Positions 13,313 to 20,690 of a DNA stretch of 29,923 nt are shown one piece after another; positions within the stretch are counted from its first letter, which is position 1, and each line of letters opens with the position of its first letter. The notes below the pieces were generated by a model that was not told where the DNA came from, made no database searches, and was given only the letters and a program-made list of their open reading frames with translations. A program made the position numbers and the translations under genes. The stretch covers positions 1 to 29,923 of the IMG/VR virus record IMGVR_UViG_3300046557_000416. The stretch is one strand, 5' to 3'. The DNA comes from a virus.

Positions 13313-14199
13313 TCTTTATCTCCTTCAATTGGCGCGAGCGCTTTGATTTTGGCGATCTGCTCTTCGCTCAGGGTGAATTTGCTACTGACGGTTGCGATCA
13401 GGTGATCGGGAGCAGAGCGGCCTGCGTCGACCGCGATCTGCCACTTCGGCAGGTTCTCTGCGAGCTTTTCGTCGGGGTAGGGGGGAAGTTCAGCTGGTGC
13501 CGCGCCACGCGCCGGTGATACGTCGCGAATGGTTGGCGAGGTTTCTTCCAACTCGTCAGGGCTGTAAACGCCGAGAATCACGTCCGGGCAGTAGAGGCGC
13601 GACCAGCGCTTGGTTGCGAGGTACGCCAACTGCTGGCGAGGATCATCTGCCCAGAGCGTGCTGTTCCGGGTGCGAGCCTGGGCCAGTAGCAGTTCAAGGA
13701 CGCGAGGCTCGTCTTCGCCGCGGAAGGTCGCCCAAACCTTTACGCCCAAACCTTGTTCGTCCTCCAGCTTCCAGCCCGGCTGACGGTATTGTTTGCCTTC
13801 GCTATTGGTCTTGATGTCGAACTGGCCGATCACCTTTTCCCAGGCACCGAACCACTCGTAGTGCAGGCGATCTACCACCGGCGCGCAGGTGGTGATCACC
13901 GCGTTTACCAGTTGAGCCTCGTAGCCCAGCACGCCGTTGACCAAGTGCGTTTTCTGCGCCACGGCGAACGGGTTCATCTTCCACTGCATCGATTGCATGA
14001 CGACCGCCAGACAATCCGCCGGGTTGCCGTTGAAATGCTTCGGAAGTGTGGCTCGGCCGGTGGCCATGACTTCGGCCAGGCGCATCATCTTGTCCAGGCT
14101 GTCGCCGTCCAGAACCAGAGCGCTGGTGCTGGTCGCGGCGTGCGGAAGGACGTGGAGGTTTCGGTCGTGCGCCACTGGCGTCACACTTTGAGCGGACAT
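13309..14199 (-). CDS. recT: RecT-family single-strand annealing recombinase
   Basis: A 296-residue protein matching the RecT family. After a variable N-terminus come LAEVMATGRATLPKHFNG and CLAVVMQSMQWKMNPFAVAQ, then LVNGVLGYEAQLVNAVI, WATFRGEDEPR and LAYLATKRWSRLYCPDVILG, all typical of the RecT core. The C-terminus is acidic and helical. It anneals complementary single strands produced by the downstream exonuclease, supporting phage recombination and genome repair. The ATG has AAGGA with a leader hairpin just upstream. Confidence 0.9.
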   Translation of the reverse strand: MSAQSVTPVAHDRNLHVLPHAATSTSALVLDGDSLDKMMRLAEVMATGRATLPKHFNGNPADCLAVVMQSMQWKMNPFAVAQKTHLVNGVLGYEAQLVNAVITTCAPVVDRLHYEWFGAWEKVIGQFDIKTNSEGKQYRQPGWKLEDEQGLGVKVWATFRGEDEPRVLELLLAQARTRNSTLWADDPRQQLAYLATKRWSRLYCPDVILGVYSPDELEETSPTIRDVSPARGAAPAELPPYPDEKLAENLPKWQIAVDAGRSAPDHLIATVSSKFTLSEEQIAKIKALAPIEGDKE

Positions 14200-14213
14200 G
14201 ATTGTTCCTTGCC

Positions 14214-14224
14214 GCGCTATGCGC
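14214..14224 (-). promoter_or_regulatory. Hairpin upstream of the recT RBS
   Basis: GCGC-tat-GCGC lies directly before AAGGA on the minus strand, 14 bases before the start codon. It is a short member of the recurring leader-hairpin set and weaker than the others. Confidence 0.35.
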
Positions 14225-14242
14225 AGCGATTGAATGCGTTGC

Positions 14243-14359
14243 TTACTGAGTGATGTGGTCGGCGAGGGCGCTGAGTAGCATCAAGAAGGTGAAAACGCCG
14301 ATGGCAGAGAACGATCCGCGCCGAATCAGAATGCGACGGGCAAGCTGGCGACCGGTCAC
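14243..14359 (-). CDS. Small single-span membrane peptide
   Basis: A 38-residue ORF starting at a GTG that overlaps the stop of the gene before it (GTGA). The N-terminus is basic (MTGRQLARRILIRRGS). A single hydrophobic segment (FSAIGVFTFLMLLSALA) follows, then TAA. Basic-then-hydrophobic order and exact coupling suggest a translated one-span membrane protein with the N-terminus inside. No family recognised. Confidence 0.5.
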   Translation of the reverse strand: MTGRQLARRILIRRGSFSAIGVFTFLMLLSALADHITQ

Positions 14360-14550
14360 GTCCGAACTCTCACGGCGATGCGCTTGCCCTTCATGGAGGG
14401 CGCCAGGCGCTGCGGCAGATTGGCGACCAGATCCTCGCGCTTGCGACCGATGACCTCGTTGAAGGGAAGGCCGAAGCCGAGTAGGGCGATCTTGTGTTCG
14501 ATGTCCTCAAGCTGTTCGTCGATCAGCGATTTAACCGGTGCCGTACTCAT
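14356..14550 (-). CDS. Small early phage protein, unknown
   Basis: A 64-residue helical protein (MSTAPVKSLIDEQLEDIEHKIALLGFGLPFNEVIG...) with a basic tail. The ATG overlaps the stop of the upstream gene (ATGA), and AAGGAG is found upstream within that gene. It belongs to the leftward early operon before recT. No family recognised. Confidence 0.65.
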   Translation of the reverse strand: MSTAPVKSLIDEQLEDIEHKIALLGFGLPFNEVIGRKREDLVANLPQRLAPSMKGKRIAVRVRT

Positions 14551-14747
14551 GCGTTCTCCTTGCGCCGCTGACAGGTGTCACGCAGGCGTTTGCAGTAGTG
14601 GTTGAACTCGTCGGTGGTAATCGCGCCATCGGTGAAGAGGCGGGTGATCAGCCCCTGTACCAGTAGGCTGATATCTTCTTCGCCGGCGGGCGCCGACACT
14701 CCATCAAGGGCTTGGTCGATCAAGATGTGCGGGCTCAAAACCCGCAC
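14547..14747 (-). CDS. Small early phage protein, unknown
   Basis: A 66-residue ORF (MRVLSPHILIDQALDGVSAP...) with a predicted helical middle (DISLLVQGLITRLF) and a basic C-terminus. Two starts are possible: GTG 14747, or TTG 14738. The TTG overlaps the upstream stop (TTGA) and has GGGAG eight bases before it, so it may be the real one. It is coupled to the next gene by ATGA. Confidence 0.6.
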   Translation of the reverse strand: MRVLSPHILIDQALDGVSAPAGEEDISLLVQGLITRLFTDGAITTDEFNHYCKRLRDTCQRRKENA

Positions 14748-15139
14748 TCCCGCTCGACGCGATCGCTTTCGCGCTTGGCATCTCGGTATTCGTTGGCGTG
14801 CACCGCGACCAGGTCGTTGGCGAGCGACCGAACGATCTGCGGATCACCGCCGACGGCTTCGATGGCCCACTTGTGCAGTACACCGCCATCCCCGCGACAG
14901 ATCAGTTCGATCAGGATCTTCTCGATGTACCGATCAGGATCTGGGTTCGCGGCCATGTGATCCGCCAGCGCCTCCGGTAAGTGGTCGGCGTTGACCAAAA
15001 CCTTGCTTCGGCCTACCGGATTTGGTGCCTCGACGTGGCGCCGATAAAGCAGATCGTCGACCGACTCGGTCAGCCATTCCTGACCGGCCTCCGTATCGAG
15101 AAAGTCGTCTTCCGGGATGGGCTTGCGTAGAGCTGACAT
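14735..15139 (-). CDS. Conserved early phage protein, unknown
   Basis: A 134-residue acidic protein (MSALRKPIPEDDFLDTEAGQ...). A helical C-terminal half includes RYIEKILIELICRGDGGVLHKWAIEAVGGD. The open frame continues upstream. ATG 15139 was chosen because TGGAG lies about eight bases before it. It is the first gene of the 15139-11445 leftward block and follows a long gene-poor leader. No function can be assigned. Confidence 0.65.
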   Translation of the reverse strand: MSALRKPIPEDDFLDTEAGQEWLTESVDDLLYRRHVEAPNPVGRSKVLVNADHLPEALADHMAANPDPDRYIEKILIELICRGDGGVLHKWAIEAVGGDPQIVRSLANDLVAVHANEYRDAKRESDRVERECGF

Positions 15140-15980
15140 GGTCGTCTCCAGAGTGACTGGGTGTTGATCCAACAAAACTCGGATGCACTCATCCGTTCCG
15201 CTGGTTGCCGTTGGGCGCGGGGGTAAGTGCATTCGGGATTGGTCGGGGGAGGGAGGCCCGGTCTCGCTGCTGGCGACAGACTTGGCTTGCATCATCAAGT
15301 TGTCTTCGTGCTCTGGGGTGGCCTACCTCATTCGGCCGATGCGCGGTGACATCGACGGCCTACTGTCCGCTGCCTGTATGGGTGATGGGCGCCGGCCTTC
15401 AGGCTTGCCGCGCCGCGCAGGTGAATCGATCACTGTTACATGATGGTCATCCTCCTATTGCACACTCACTGGGCAGGCAGTGGCCACCTATTGAATGGGT
15501 GCCGGTCTTTCCCGGCTGTCACGGCGCTTGTGCCAGATCAAGGTAGCTCGCCAATACCAGGTTGGCGCTAACCCTGCGCAATGCGGGTTGAGCTATTCGC
15601 CGGTTGGTGCAGATGGCCGGAGCTGATCCCGGCATGACTATTAGCGGCCTTAGTGACACCGGAGTTTCACCGGGGCGAAGGTTTCAGCCGCTTATTATTG
15701 GACTCGCCGTGGCCATCTGGGCGCTTACTCACTCTACCGGCCACGATTCCCGCGATCCCTCAGGTCTTACACTCGCCCGTCAGCCCGGGCATTCATCTGC
15801 GTGTTGCGGTGATGCAGGTGGGCGGTTATAGGCCGCAGTCTCGTCCGCATCGGGGTGTGATCTGCATGACGTTTGCCTGACATTGCTCTCACGCAGCCAG
15901 ATGGTACTCAGATCACACCCCGATGCGCTCTCATAGAGAGGATCGGGCAGTTAACGACAGGCTGTCGTGGCGCTGGTTGT
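15140..15980 (-). other. 840-base gene-poor leader of the recombination block
   Basis: No convincing protein gene is seen. The stretch is rich in short inverted repeats, with one perfect 19-bp repeat at 15846-15927. On the minus strand there are small coupled frames: 38 residues (15519-15635), then an 18-residue frame overlapping it by GTGA (15466-15522). After these an AGGAGG (15451-15456) directly precedes a five-codon frame ending AUG-UAA. This looks like a structured leader or remnants of small genes rather than plain spacer. Confidence 0.45.
15846..15927. repeat. Perfect 19-bp inverted repeat with 44-base spacer
   Basis: CGCATCGGGGTGTGATCTG (15846-15864) and its exact complement at 15909-15927 enclose 44 bases. 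On either strand the transcript would form a very stable hairpin. It lies just downstream of the 15981-16523 gene in the leftward operon, ahead of the recombination genes. There is no T-run directly after the right arm on either strand, so it is not a standard terminator. Confidence 0.85.
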
Positions 15981-16523
15981 TCAATACGGCTTTTCAACCT
16001 TTCCTTGGTCTTGCAGGCTTTTGATTTTGAAAAGGTCGTTCAGCATGTGGTCCATTTGATTGGCAAGCTGATTGCGCAAGCCGTCTTTCAGGGCGCCGGT
16101 TACGTTCGCCACGCTTTGCTGCATTTGCTTGCTGAAGTCTTCGGCGCAGATCTTGGTCATAAGCCACTGAGCCCGGGTGACTGAGTTGTAATCGCTAGAT
16201 GCTGGCTTGCCATCCCCGGGGTTTACCTTGCCGTTCCAGTAGGCGGTTACCGTTTTTTCCAGTTCCTTGCGCAGCGTGGTAGATGGCCCCTCCTGATCGC
16301 CCCACTGATTCACGCGGCGATATTCACGCTCGAACGAGCCATTGATGGTTTCGTCGATCGCCATCTGGATCTGCGAGGTAACGCGCTCATCGAAGATTTT
16401 GTCGATGCGCTTTTTCACCTCTTTCGCCACCATCTCGGAGAGGTCTTCATCCTCTCGCAGCAACTGATCGGCGACGTTCGACACGATGGATTTCTTCAGT
16501 TCAGCTTCGTTGATGTTGAGCAT
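15981..16523 (-). CDS. Helical early phage protein, unknown (first leftward gene)
   Basis: A 180-residue protein, highly charged and almost all helical (LKKSIVSNVADQLLREDEDLSEMVAKEVKKRID...). It has an RREYRRVNQWG-like region in the middle and no membrane or metal motif. ATG 16523 was chosen for GGGAG seven bases upstream; an in-frame TTG lies further up. It is the gene nearest the left operators, so it should be the first to be expressed from the leftward early promoter, the place where lambda keeps N. No antiterminator signature is visible. Confidence 0.65.
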   Translation of the reverse strand: MLNINEAELKKSIVSNVADQLLREDEDLSEMVAKEVKKRIDKIFDERVTSQIQMAIDETINGSFEREYRRVNQWGDQEGPSTTLRKELEKTVTAYWNGKVNPGDGKPASSDYNSVTRAQWLMTKICAEDFSKQMQQSVANVTGALKDGLRNQLANQMDHMLNDLFKIKSLQDQGKVEKPY

Positions 16524-16846
16524 TTTGTGACTCCCGTTGATTTCCAATGCCGCCTCATCGAAGCGGCATCAGTAAATCTGTGGCCTCGTGACCCGCTACT
16601 GGCGTCGGTCACCGACTCAATCAAATTGTTCCTCCAGCCGCGGGCCTTTCGGCTTGTTCTCCCGCTGGATAACTGCTTTCGACGTTTTACGCTGCACGCC
16701 CGGGTCAGTTGCCAACCCTCTGAACCGTTGAGGCCGGTTCATCGCTGCCTTCGAATCTGGGCCGGTGGTGATCCGGCAAGGGGTATCGCTAAAGAGCGGC
16801 GCGGCTTTCGCTGCTGGGCCTGTGTTGTCTGGCTTGCGAATAAAAG
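16524..16846 (-). other. Leftward early leader between operators and first gene
   Basis: About 320 bases without a supported gene, between the left operators and the 16523 gene. It holds the 16547-16569 hairpin near the ribosome site. Frames present on the plus strand lack ribosome sites. A leader of this length could carry antitermination signals, but I cannot point to one. Confidence 0.4.
16547..16569 (-). promoter_or_regulatory. Hairpin upstream of the first leftward early gene
   Basis: ATGCCGC (16547-16553) pairs with GCGGCAT (16563-16569) around a 9-base loop, ending 23 bases before the start codon at 16523. It shares the TGCCGC/GCGGCA stem with the xis leader. Confidence 0.5.
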
Positions 16847-16882
16847 TAGCAGCGCTGCTATTTAAAGTAAATAGCGCTGCTA
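16847..16882. promoter_or_regulatory. Left operators (OL-like) for the CI/Cro proteins
   Basis: Two 14-bp sites, TAGCAGCGCTGCTA (16847-16860, perfect palindrome) and AAATAGCGCTGCTA (16869-16882), have centres 22 bp apart. The second is identical to a site in the cI-cro intergenic region (20722-20735), and the first is the palindromic ideal of the three sites there. The sequence around them is AT-rich, as expected for the leftward early promoter. This is the counterpart of lambda OL. Confidence 0.8.
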
Positions 16883-16902
16883 ATAATAATTTTTGCGGGC
16901 GT

Positions 16903-16927
16903 AAAAAAGCCCGCGTTCAGCGGGCTT
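16903..16927 (-). terminator. Rho-independent terminator of the zinc-ribbon membrane gene
   Basis: On the minus strand an 8-bp stem AAGCCCGC/GCGGGCTT with a 5-base loop is followed by a T-run, 26 bases beyond the stop at 16953. It separates that gene from the left operators. Confidence 0.85.
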
Positions 16928-16952
16928 GATAGGTCGTCTCGTTGGTTCGGTT

Positions 16953-17756
16953 TTAAGAGGGGACCCAGTACATGTTGCACTGAAGATCATGATTGTCACT
17001 GAGCTCCACAGAAACCACTTTGGCGGATTGCTCATTCTCAAAGGGGCCCGTGATGATAGTGTTGCCATCTACCGCAAGCACTGGTATCGCTAGGCTTTCA
17101 AGCAGGTTCTCAATTCTGATCGAGTCTGCTGGAGGGGCTTTTATCCGAACTGTCCAACCCTGAAAGGAGCGCTCGACAACACTGTCAGTGATAGGCGGAT
17201 ATTTCCCGCTCACTGAATCCCTGTAAACAATCTCGCTGAACAGTCTGGGGCCGTCTCGCATTGTGATCAGGGCTTGCTTGGCTTCGTCCTTCGTCTCGAA
17301 TGGCCCTGCGCCAACGGCCAGGCCAATCATCGAAACTACGGGAAGTCCGGTGGCAGCAATGGCTTCTATCGTGCGCACCTGCTCTTCCTCGTCACGACAG
17401 GAAGTTGAAGCGACCCATCCATTTTTCAGTCTTGGAGCTGCCATCGGTTCAACGTCAGCACCACAGTGTTTGCACTTTATTGCTGCCATCTTGATAGATT
17501 CGGCACAGAGAGGGCAGGGGCGAGTGTCGGTGTCAGCGCCAGCTTGGGCCGCAGAGGATTTGCCCCCCAGCAAAATCATGAGTAAGCCTGCCAACATAAT
17601 CATGCCGCCTACGATGGTATGCACTTGGCGGTCAGCCATGAGCCCAAGGTTGTTGACCCTACCGCCGGATCCCGTCGCGACGGAAACATCCATACCAAGC
17701 GCAAACACCATCCAGCAGATGCCCACAACCATTGCAATGGTCCCAAAACCTTTCAT
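16953..17756 (-). CDS. Zinc-ribbon membrane protein, unknown function
   Basis: A 267-residue protein with two N-terminal membrane segments (about 5-22 and 46-64). A zinc ribbon follows (C81-x2-C84 ... C95-x2-C98, in CPLCAESIKMAAIKCKHCG), then a soluble C-terminal part. That part holds two weak copies of a fold with GPFETKDEAKQAL (about 152-164) and GPFENEQSAKVV (about 241-252), which resemble SPOR-like peptidoglycan-binding repeats. The ATG has GGAGGG five bases upstream. It is set off by its own terminator in the immunity region, so it is likely expressed in the lysogen. Function unknown; a cell-envelope role is inferred. Confidence 0.7.
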   Translation of the reverse strand: MKGFGTIAMVVGICWMVFALGMDVSVATGSGGRVNNLGLMADRQVHTIVGGMIMLAGLLMILLGGKSSAAQAGADTDTRPCPLCAESIKMAAIKCKHCGADVEPMAAPRLKNGWVASTSCRDEEEQVRTIEAIAATGLPVVSMIGLAVGAGPFETKDEAKQALITMRDGPRLFSEIVYRDSVSGKYPPITDSVVERSFQGWTVRIKAPPADSIRIENLLESLAIPVLAVDGNTIITGPFENEQSAKVVSVELSDNHDLQCNMYWVPS

Positions 17757-17835
17757 TGGATCCCTCCATCAATTGAGCTGGAATTTTACCATTCGTGGCC
17801 GTGCGCCACCATCGACTGCAGGGGAGGACAGGCAT

Positions 17836-17861
17836 GAAAAAGCCCGGCGCTGGGCCGGGCT
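17836..17861 (-). terminator. Terminator of the ImmA/DUF4411 pair
   Basis: On the minus strand AGCCCGGC/GCCGGGCT (17841-17848 with 17854-17861) is followed by a T-run. It lies 23 bases past the DUF4411 stop and ends that two-gene unit. Confidence 0.85.
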
Positions 17862-17883
17862 ATATAAGCTGCAAAGCTCGTTC

Positions 17884-18399
17884 TTATTTGTTCCAGCCCG
17901 TTTTGAAGTCTAGTGCCCGCATCATACTGAAGACATCGCAGCATTGAGCGCCTAACGCCTTGCAGACATCGGGCACCTTCCTATTTTGTCGCTGTGCGGA
18001 AGGTTTGGATGTCTCGAGGGAGACTACGCATCGTTCTACAGGGTTTGATAGTGCATACGAAATTAAAAATGGATCTCGTCCAATGTAGGCAAGTTCGTTC
18101 TCATTCAGATCAACGGCATAACCGTTAAAGGTAACGTGAGCAACGGCTGCGGGATCTGCACCCTCTTGAAGCACAAGACTGTCTTTAACTTCTGGTTTTT
18201 TTAACCATCCAGTCAAAATGTCCTCTTTGCCAGCCAAAATCTCTTCATAGATTTCAATTGGCATTTTTACGCGACCATTTTGGCTCTGGTGAAGAAGCCA
18301 AGACCACAATTCTGGCACCATTGTTTGTGGGTAATAAACGCCATTAGAAGTAATCAGCGTGTTTGCATCCAGCAGGTAAAGCTTCCTATCAAGCGCCAT
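17884..18399 (-). CDS. DUF4411 PIN-like protein, putative toxin/RNase
   Basis: A 171-residue protein of the DUF4411 family, which is predicted to have a PIN-like RNase fold. It starts with LYLLDANTLI (D11), has an acidic helix around E52-E53, RDPFLISYAL (D109), and ends with the typical KVPDVCKALG block (D144). PIN acidic residues at such spacing bind metal and cleave RNA. The ATG shares a base with the stop of the upstream HTH-peptidase gene (TAATG), the standard antitoxin-toxin order for this pair. Toxin activity has not been shown here and is inferred from the family and the pairing. Confidence 0.8.
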   Translation of the reverse strand: MALDRKLYLLDANTLITSNGVYYPQTMVPELWSWLLHQSQNGRVKMPIEIYEEILAGKEDILTGWLKKPEVKDSLVLQEGADPAAVAHVTFNGYAVDLNENELAYIGRDPFLISYALSNPVERCVVSLETSKPSAQRQNRKVPDVCKALGAQCCDVFSMMRALDFKTGWNK

Positions 18400-19574
18400 T
18401 ATAATGTGCCAACCAAGTTATAGACATTGGCGGGCTTTACGCCCAATACTCTTCCGGCTTTCGTGGCCGTTAATGCACCTTCGCGCATGGTTCTTTGAAC
18501 CAAGTTTACGATGGCTCCCCCTAATTTGTGCCTTTTAACAACGTAATAGCTGGGCCCGCTAGAGCTATCTCGCCCTTCTTTTGCTGCTGCTTTCTGTGCG
18601 GCCCACAATTCTCTGAATTTCTGAGAGAGAGTGTTCCAGGTGTCCTGTTCAATCACTCCCGATGCGAAGAGTCGATAAGCGACCAAAGAACTGCTCACAT
18701 TGATGCTTTTAGCAAAGCCAGAAATTTTTTGCGCTAGCACATCAGTATTTTCAGCGTGCCAATTCTGTTTGATTAAGTCGTTGGCTGGGAGCAGGAGTAG
18801 GCTAGATATATCGTTACAATACCGTTCAATTTTCTGTTCCGCTCGACTGCCGCTCAAGCCAGTGACGCCGATCAAAATGTGCGCAAATTCGTGAAGAAGC
18901 GTAAATGACCTGGCTGGCGGCGCATCCTGGTCATTGATAACAATGAATGGAGCTATCTTGTCAGATAACGCAAATCCCCTGAAAGCTTCAACAGGTATGT
19001 TTGTATGATGACTACCAAGGTTTCCAATTAGCAGAACAAATGTCCCCATCTCTTCAATTAGTTTTCGGAGATAAGAAAAAGCTTCTTCGGACTTCCCGTA
19101 GCGTCGGAACTCATTAATGTCAAATCCGATCAGTTTACCTAGATAATCAGAAACGGAAGCGGGTTCTAAATCTACTCTGACGCTGCCAACGTAGTCGCGT
19201 GGAAAGGCCTCTTCGACGTCCTGTAGGACATTTTTCACGAGGTCTTGCCGCACGTAAATGTCACGCACTAGAGCGTCAAGCGGTCCCTTGCTTTCGATTC
19301 GTAGCTCTTCGGGCAGCGTGCGGAAATCTTCGCCCCTTTCCGCGCGGGCTGGTGGGAATGGCAGATAGAAAACAAGAAGCGGACGTCGATACACTGCTGC
19401 CATTTTGGCAATAAGTGTTCTGGAAGCCTCTTTTTCGCCAGCTTCATAGCGCCTAAGCATCTCAGGGCCAGATACCTTGCTGCCGCCAATAGCTAGAGCC
19501 TTGGCAGCCTTTTCTCTGCTCAGACCGGCAGTTTCTCTTGCCCATATGAGCACTTCTGGGTTAATTCCCGGCAT
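18399..19574 (-). CDS. HTH plus ImmA/IrrE-type metallopeptidase (antitoxin-like regulator)
   Basis: A 391-residue protein. Residues 5-60 form an XRE-type HTH (ARETAGLSREKAAKAL, then MLRRYEAGEKEASRTLIAKMA). The central part holds the ImmA/IrrE zinc peptidase motif HEFAH (228-232), with a downstream acidic helix RAEQKIERYCNDISSLLLLP supplying the likely third ligand. A C-terminal helical region ends in an HTH-like segment (TKAGRVLGVKPANVYNLV). Fused HTH-ImmA proteins paired with DUF4411 are a known toxin-antitoxin-like unit. Lower GC than the neighbours. Its ATG overlaps TGA of a tiny upstream frame (TGATG). In this phage it could also act on the CI repressor, since ImmA-type peptidases cleave ICEBs1 repressors. 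Confidence 0.88.
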   Translation of the reverse strand: MPGINPEVLIWARETAGLSREKAAKALAIGGSKVSGPEMLRRYEAGEKEASRTLIAKMAAVYRRPLLVFYLPFPPARAERGEDFRTLPEELRIESKGPLDALVRDIYVRQDLVKNVLQDVEEAFPRDYVGSVRVDLEPASVSDYLGKLIGFDINEFRRYGKSEEAFSYLRKLIEEMGTFVLLIGNLGSHHTNIPVEAFRGFALSDKIAPFIVINDQDAPPARSFTLLHEFAHILIGVTGLSGSRAEQKIERYCNDISSLLLLPANDLIKQNWHAENTDVLAQKISGFAKSINVSSSLVAYRLFASGVIEQDTWNTLSQKFRELWAAQKAAAKEGRDSSSGPSYYVVKRHKLGGAIVNLVQRTMREGALTATKAGRVLGVKPANVYNLVGTL

Positions 19575-19618
19575 ACATCACCGCTTCAGCTCCGTCTTCA
19601 TTTGCGCATCATCCATTA

Positions 19619-19828
19619 TCACAGTAGCGGGTTTTTCAGGATACTGGGCTTCTCAACCGTCCATCGCAAGTGCCGTGTGCAGGCTAATGCAATGAAGCCT
19701 TCCACGCGATCTTTCCAGCATTGATCTTTCGCATACGCCGTCAGCTCGGACTCAGGATTCTTCAAGCCCTGCTTCGATCTTCACCAGCCCTCAGCATCGC
19801 CTTCAACCCATGCTTTGGACAGCTTCAC
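19619..19828 (-). pseudogene. Probable remnant gene with an internal stop
   Basis: The 320-base gap between cI and the ImmA gene holds a minus-strand frame that reads like a real protein: KLSKAWVEGDAEGW, an in-frame TGA, then RSKQGLKNPESELTAYAKDQ and on through ACTRHLRWTVEKPSILKNP to a stop. A further 12-residue frame (MDDAQMKTELKR) runs from there to the ImmA start. Composition and pattern look protein-coding, and a single TGA breaks it. I do not recognise the family, so decay is inferred from the pattern only. Confidence 0.4.
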
Positions 19829-19897
19829 TGTTGTCTACTTTAGGTCGCCGCATGGTTCGTGCATGCGTTTGGCAAGAGCATTGCAAAATTGCTCGCG

Positions 19898-20686
19898 TTA
19901 ACGTGAGTACATCGCCCACCAGAACACATGGCCCAAGATCGAAATCTGCTGCTCCTGGATCTGCTGGAACGTGTAGTCCTCATCAGGATGCTCGTCACGG
20001 TTGAAGCTGCGCAGGCGTAGGCCTGTCGGGATGCGATATACCTGCTTCACGCGCAGTTGGCCGTTATGGTTGATGGCATACATCTCGCCGTCGACGATAT
20101 CGCTCAGGGAGTTTTTCCCGACGTTCACGCCTACAGTTGCGCCATCGCGCAGCACGGGCACCATGCTGTTGCCGCCAACTTTCACGCACTTGGCGTTGCT
20201 GAACTGAACGCCATTGTGCCGCAGGTCTTTCTTATTGAAGCGCAAGCGCGAGTTGGCGCTCTCCTCGATCGCAAACCTGCCAGATCCGGCCGCCAGTTCG
20301 ACTTCATGAAGGAAGGGGACGTAGACCTCATCATCATCGAGCGGAGTTTCGTCGTCCCACGTCTCGATGCTTCCTAATTTTACGCTTGGCTGTATGCGGT
20401 CCTGCTGCACGCTGGCAACAGTGGATAACAGTCGAGAGCTGACCTCGCTTGCATCGAAGTTGAGCGCCTTCGCGAGCTTCAGCAGCGCTTCCACATTTAG
20501 TGGCACCTTCCCGGTGGCGTATTGGCTGAATGCGCTTTGCCCAGACCATCCGCAAGCCTCTGCAACATCCGCCTGCGTCAGGCTGCGCCCGGCAGCTTTT
20601 GCAGCTGATTTCCGTTGTTCGTAGATAGCCTTGAGCCTGGCGCTCTCGGCGACTTCTTCGGGGGTAAGGGGGCGGCGTATTTTCAT
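19898..20686 (-). CDS. cI: CI-like LexA/S24-family phage repressor
   Basis: A 262-residue repressor that keeps the prophage silent. The N-terminal HTH is at about 35-65 (SLTQADVAEACGWSGQSAFSQYATGKVPL). The Ala-Gly cleavage site is in ELAAGSG (A133-G134). The S24 autoprotease has S174 (GGNSMVPVL) and K214 (RVKQVY), so RecA-stimulated self-cleavage and SOS induction are expected. ATG 20686 was chosen: it directly follows the operator region. Frames further up would run through the operators. No ribosome site precedes it, and a likely -10 lies just upstream, so the transcript may be leaderless, as lambda cI is from PRM. Confidence 0.93.
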   Translation of the reverse strand: MKIRRPLTPEEVAESARLKAIYEQRKSAAKAAGRSLTQADVAEACGWSGQSAFSQYATGKVPLNVEALLKLAKALNFDASEVSSRLLSTVASVQQDRIQPSVKLGSIETWDDETPLDDDEVYVPFLHEVELAAGSGRFAIEESANSRLRFNKKDLRHNGVQFSNAKCVKVGGNSMVPVLRDGATVGVNVGKNSLSDIVDGEMYAINHNGQLRVKQVYRIPTGLRLRSFNRDEHPDEDYTFQQIQEQQISILGHVFWWAMYSR

Positions 20687-20690
20687 ACGG

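Noticed and set aside
13309-14199. Beta/RecE-type alternatives for the annealing protein
   Set aside because: The conserved blocks match the RecT family specifically, and the nuclease next to it is YqaJ/Exo-type.
15183-15443. Plus-strand frames of 75-113 residues in the 15140-15980 leader
   Set aside because: They overlap each other in different phases, lack ribosome sites and have Arg/Gly/Pro-rich shadow composition.
16527-16865. A 112-residue plus-strand frame before the left operators
   Set aside because: No ribosome site, Arg/Cys/Trp-rich translation without pattern, and it runs through the leader hairpin and an operator.
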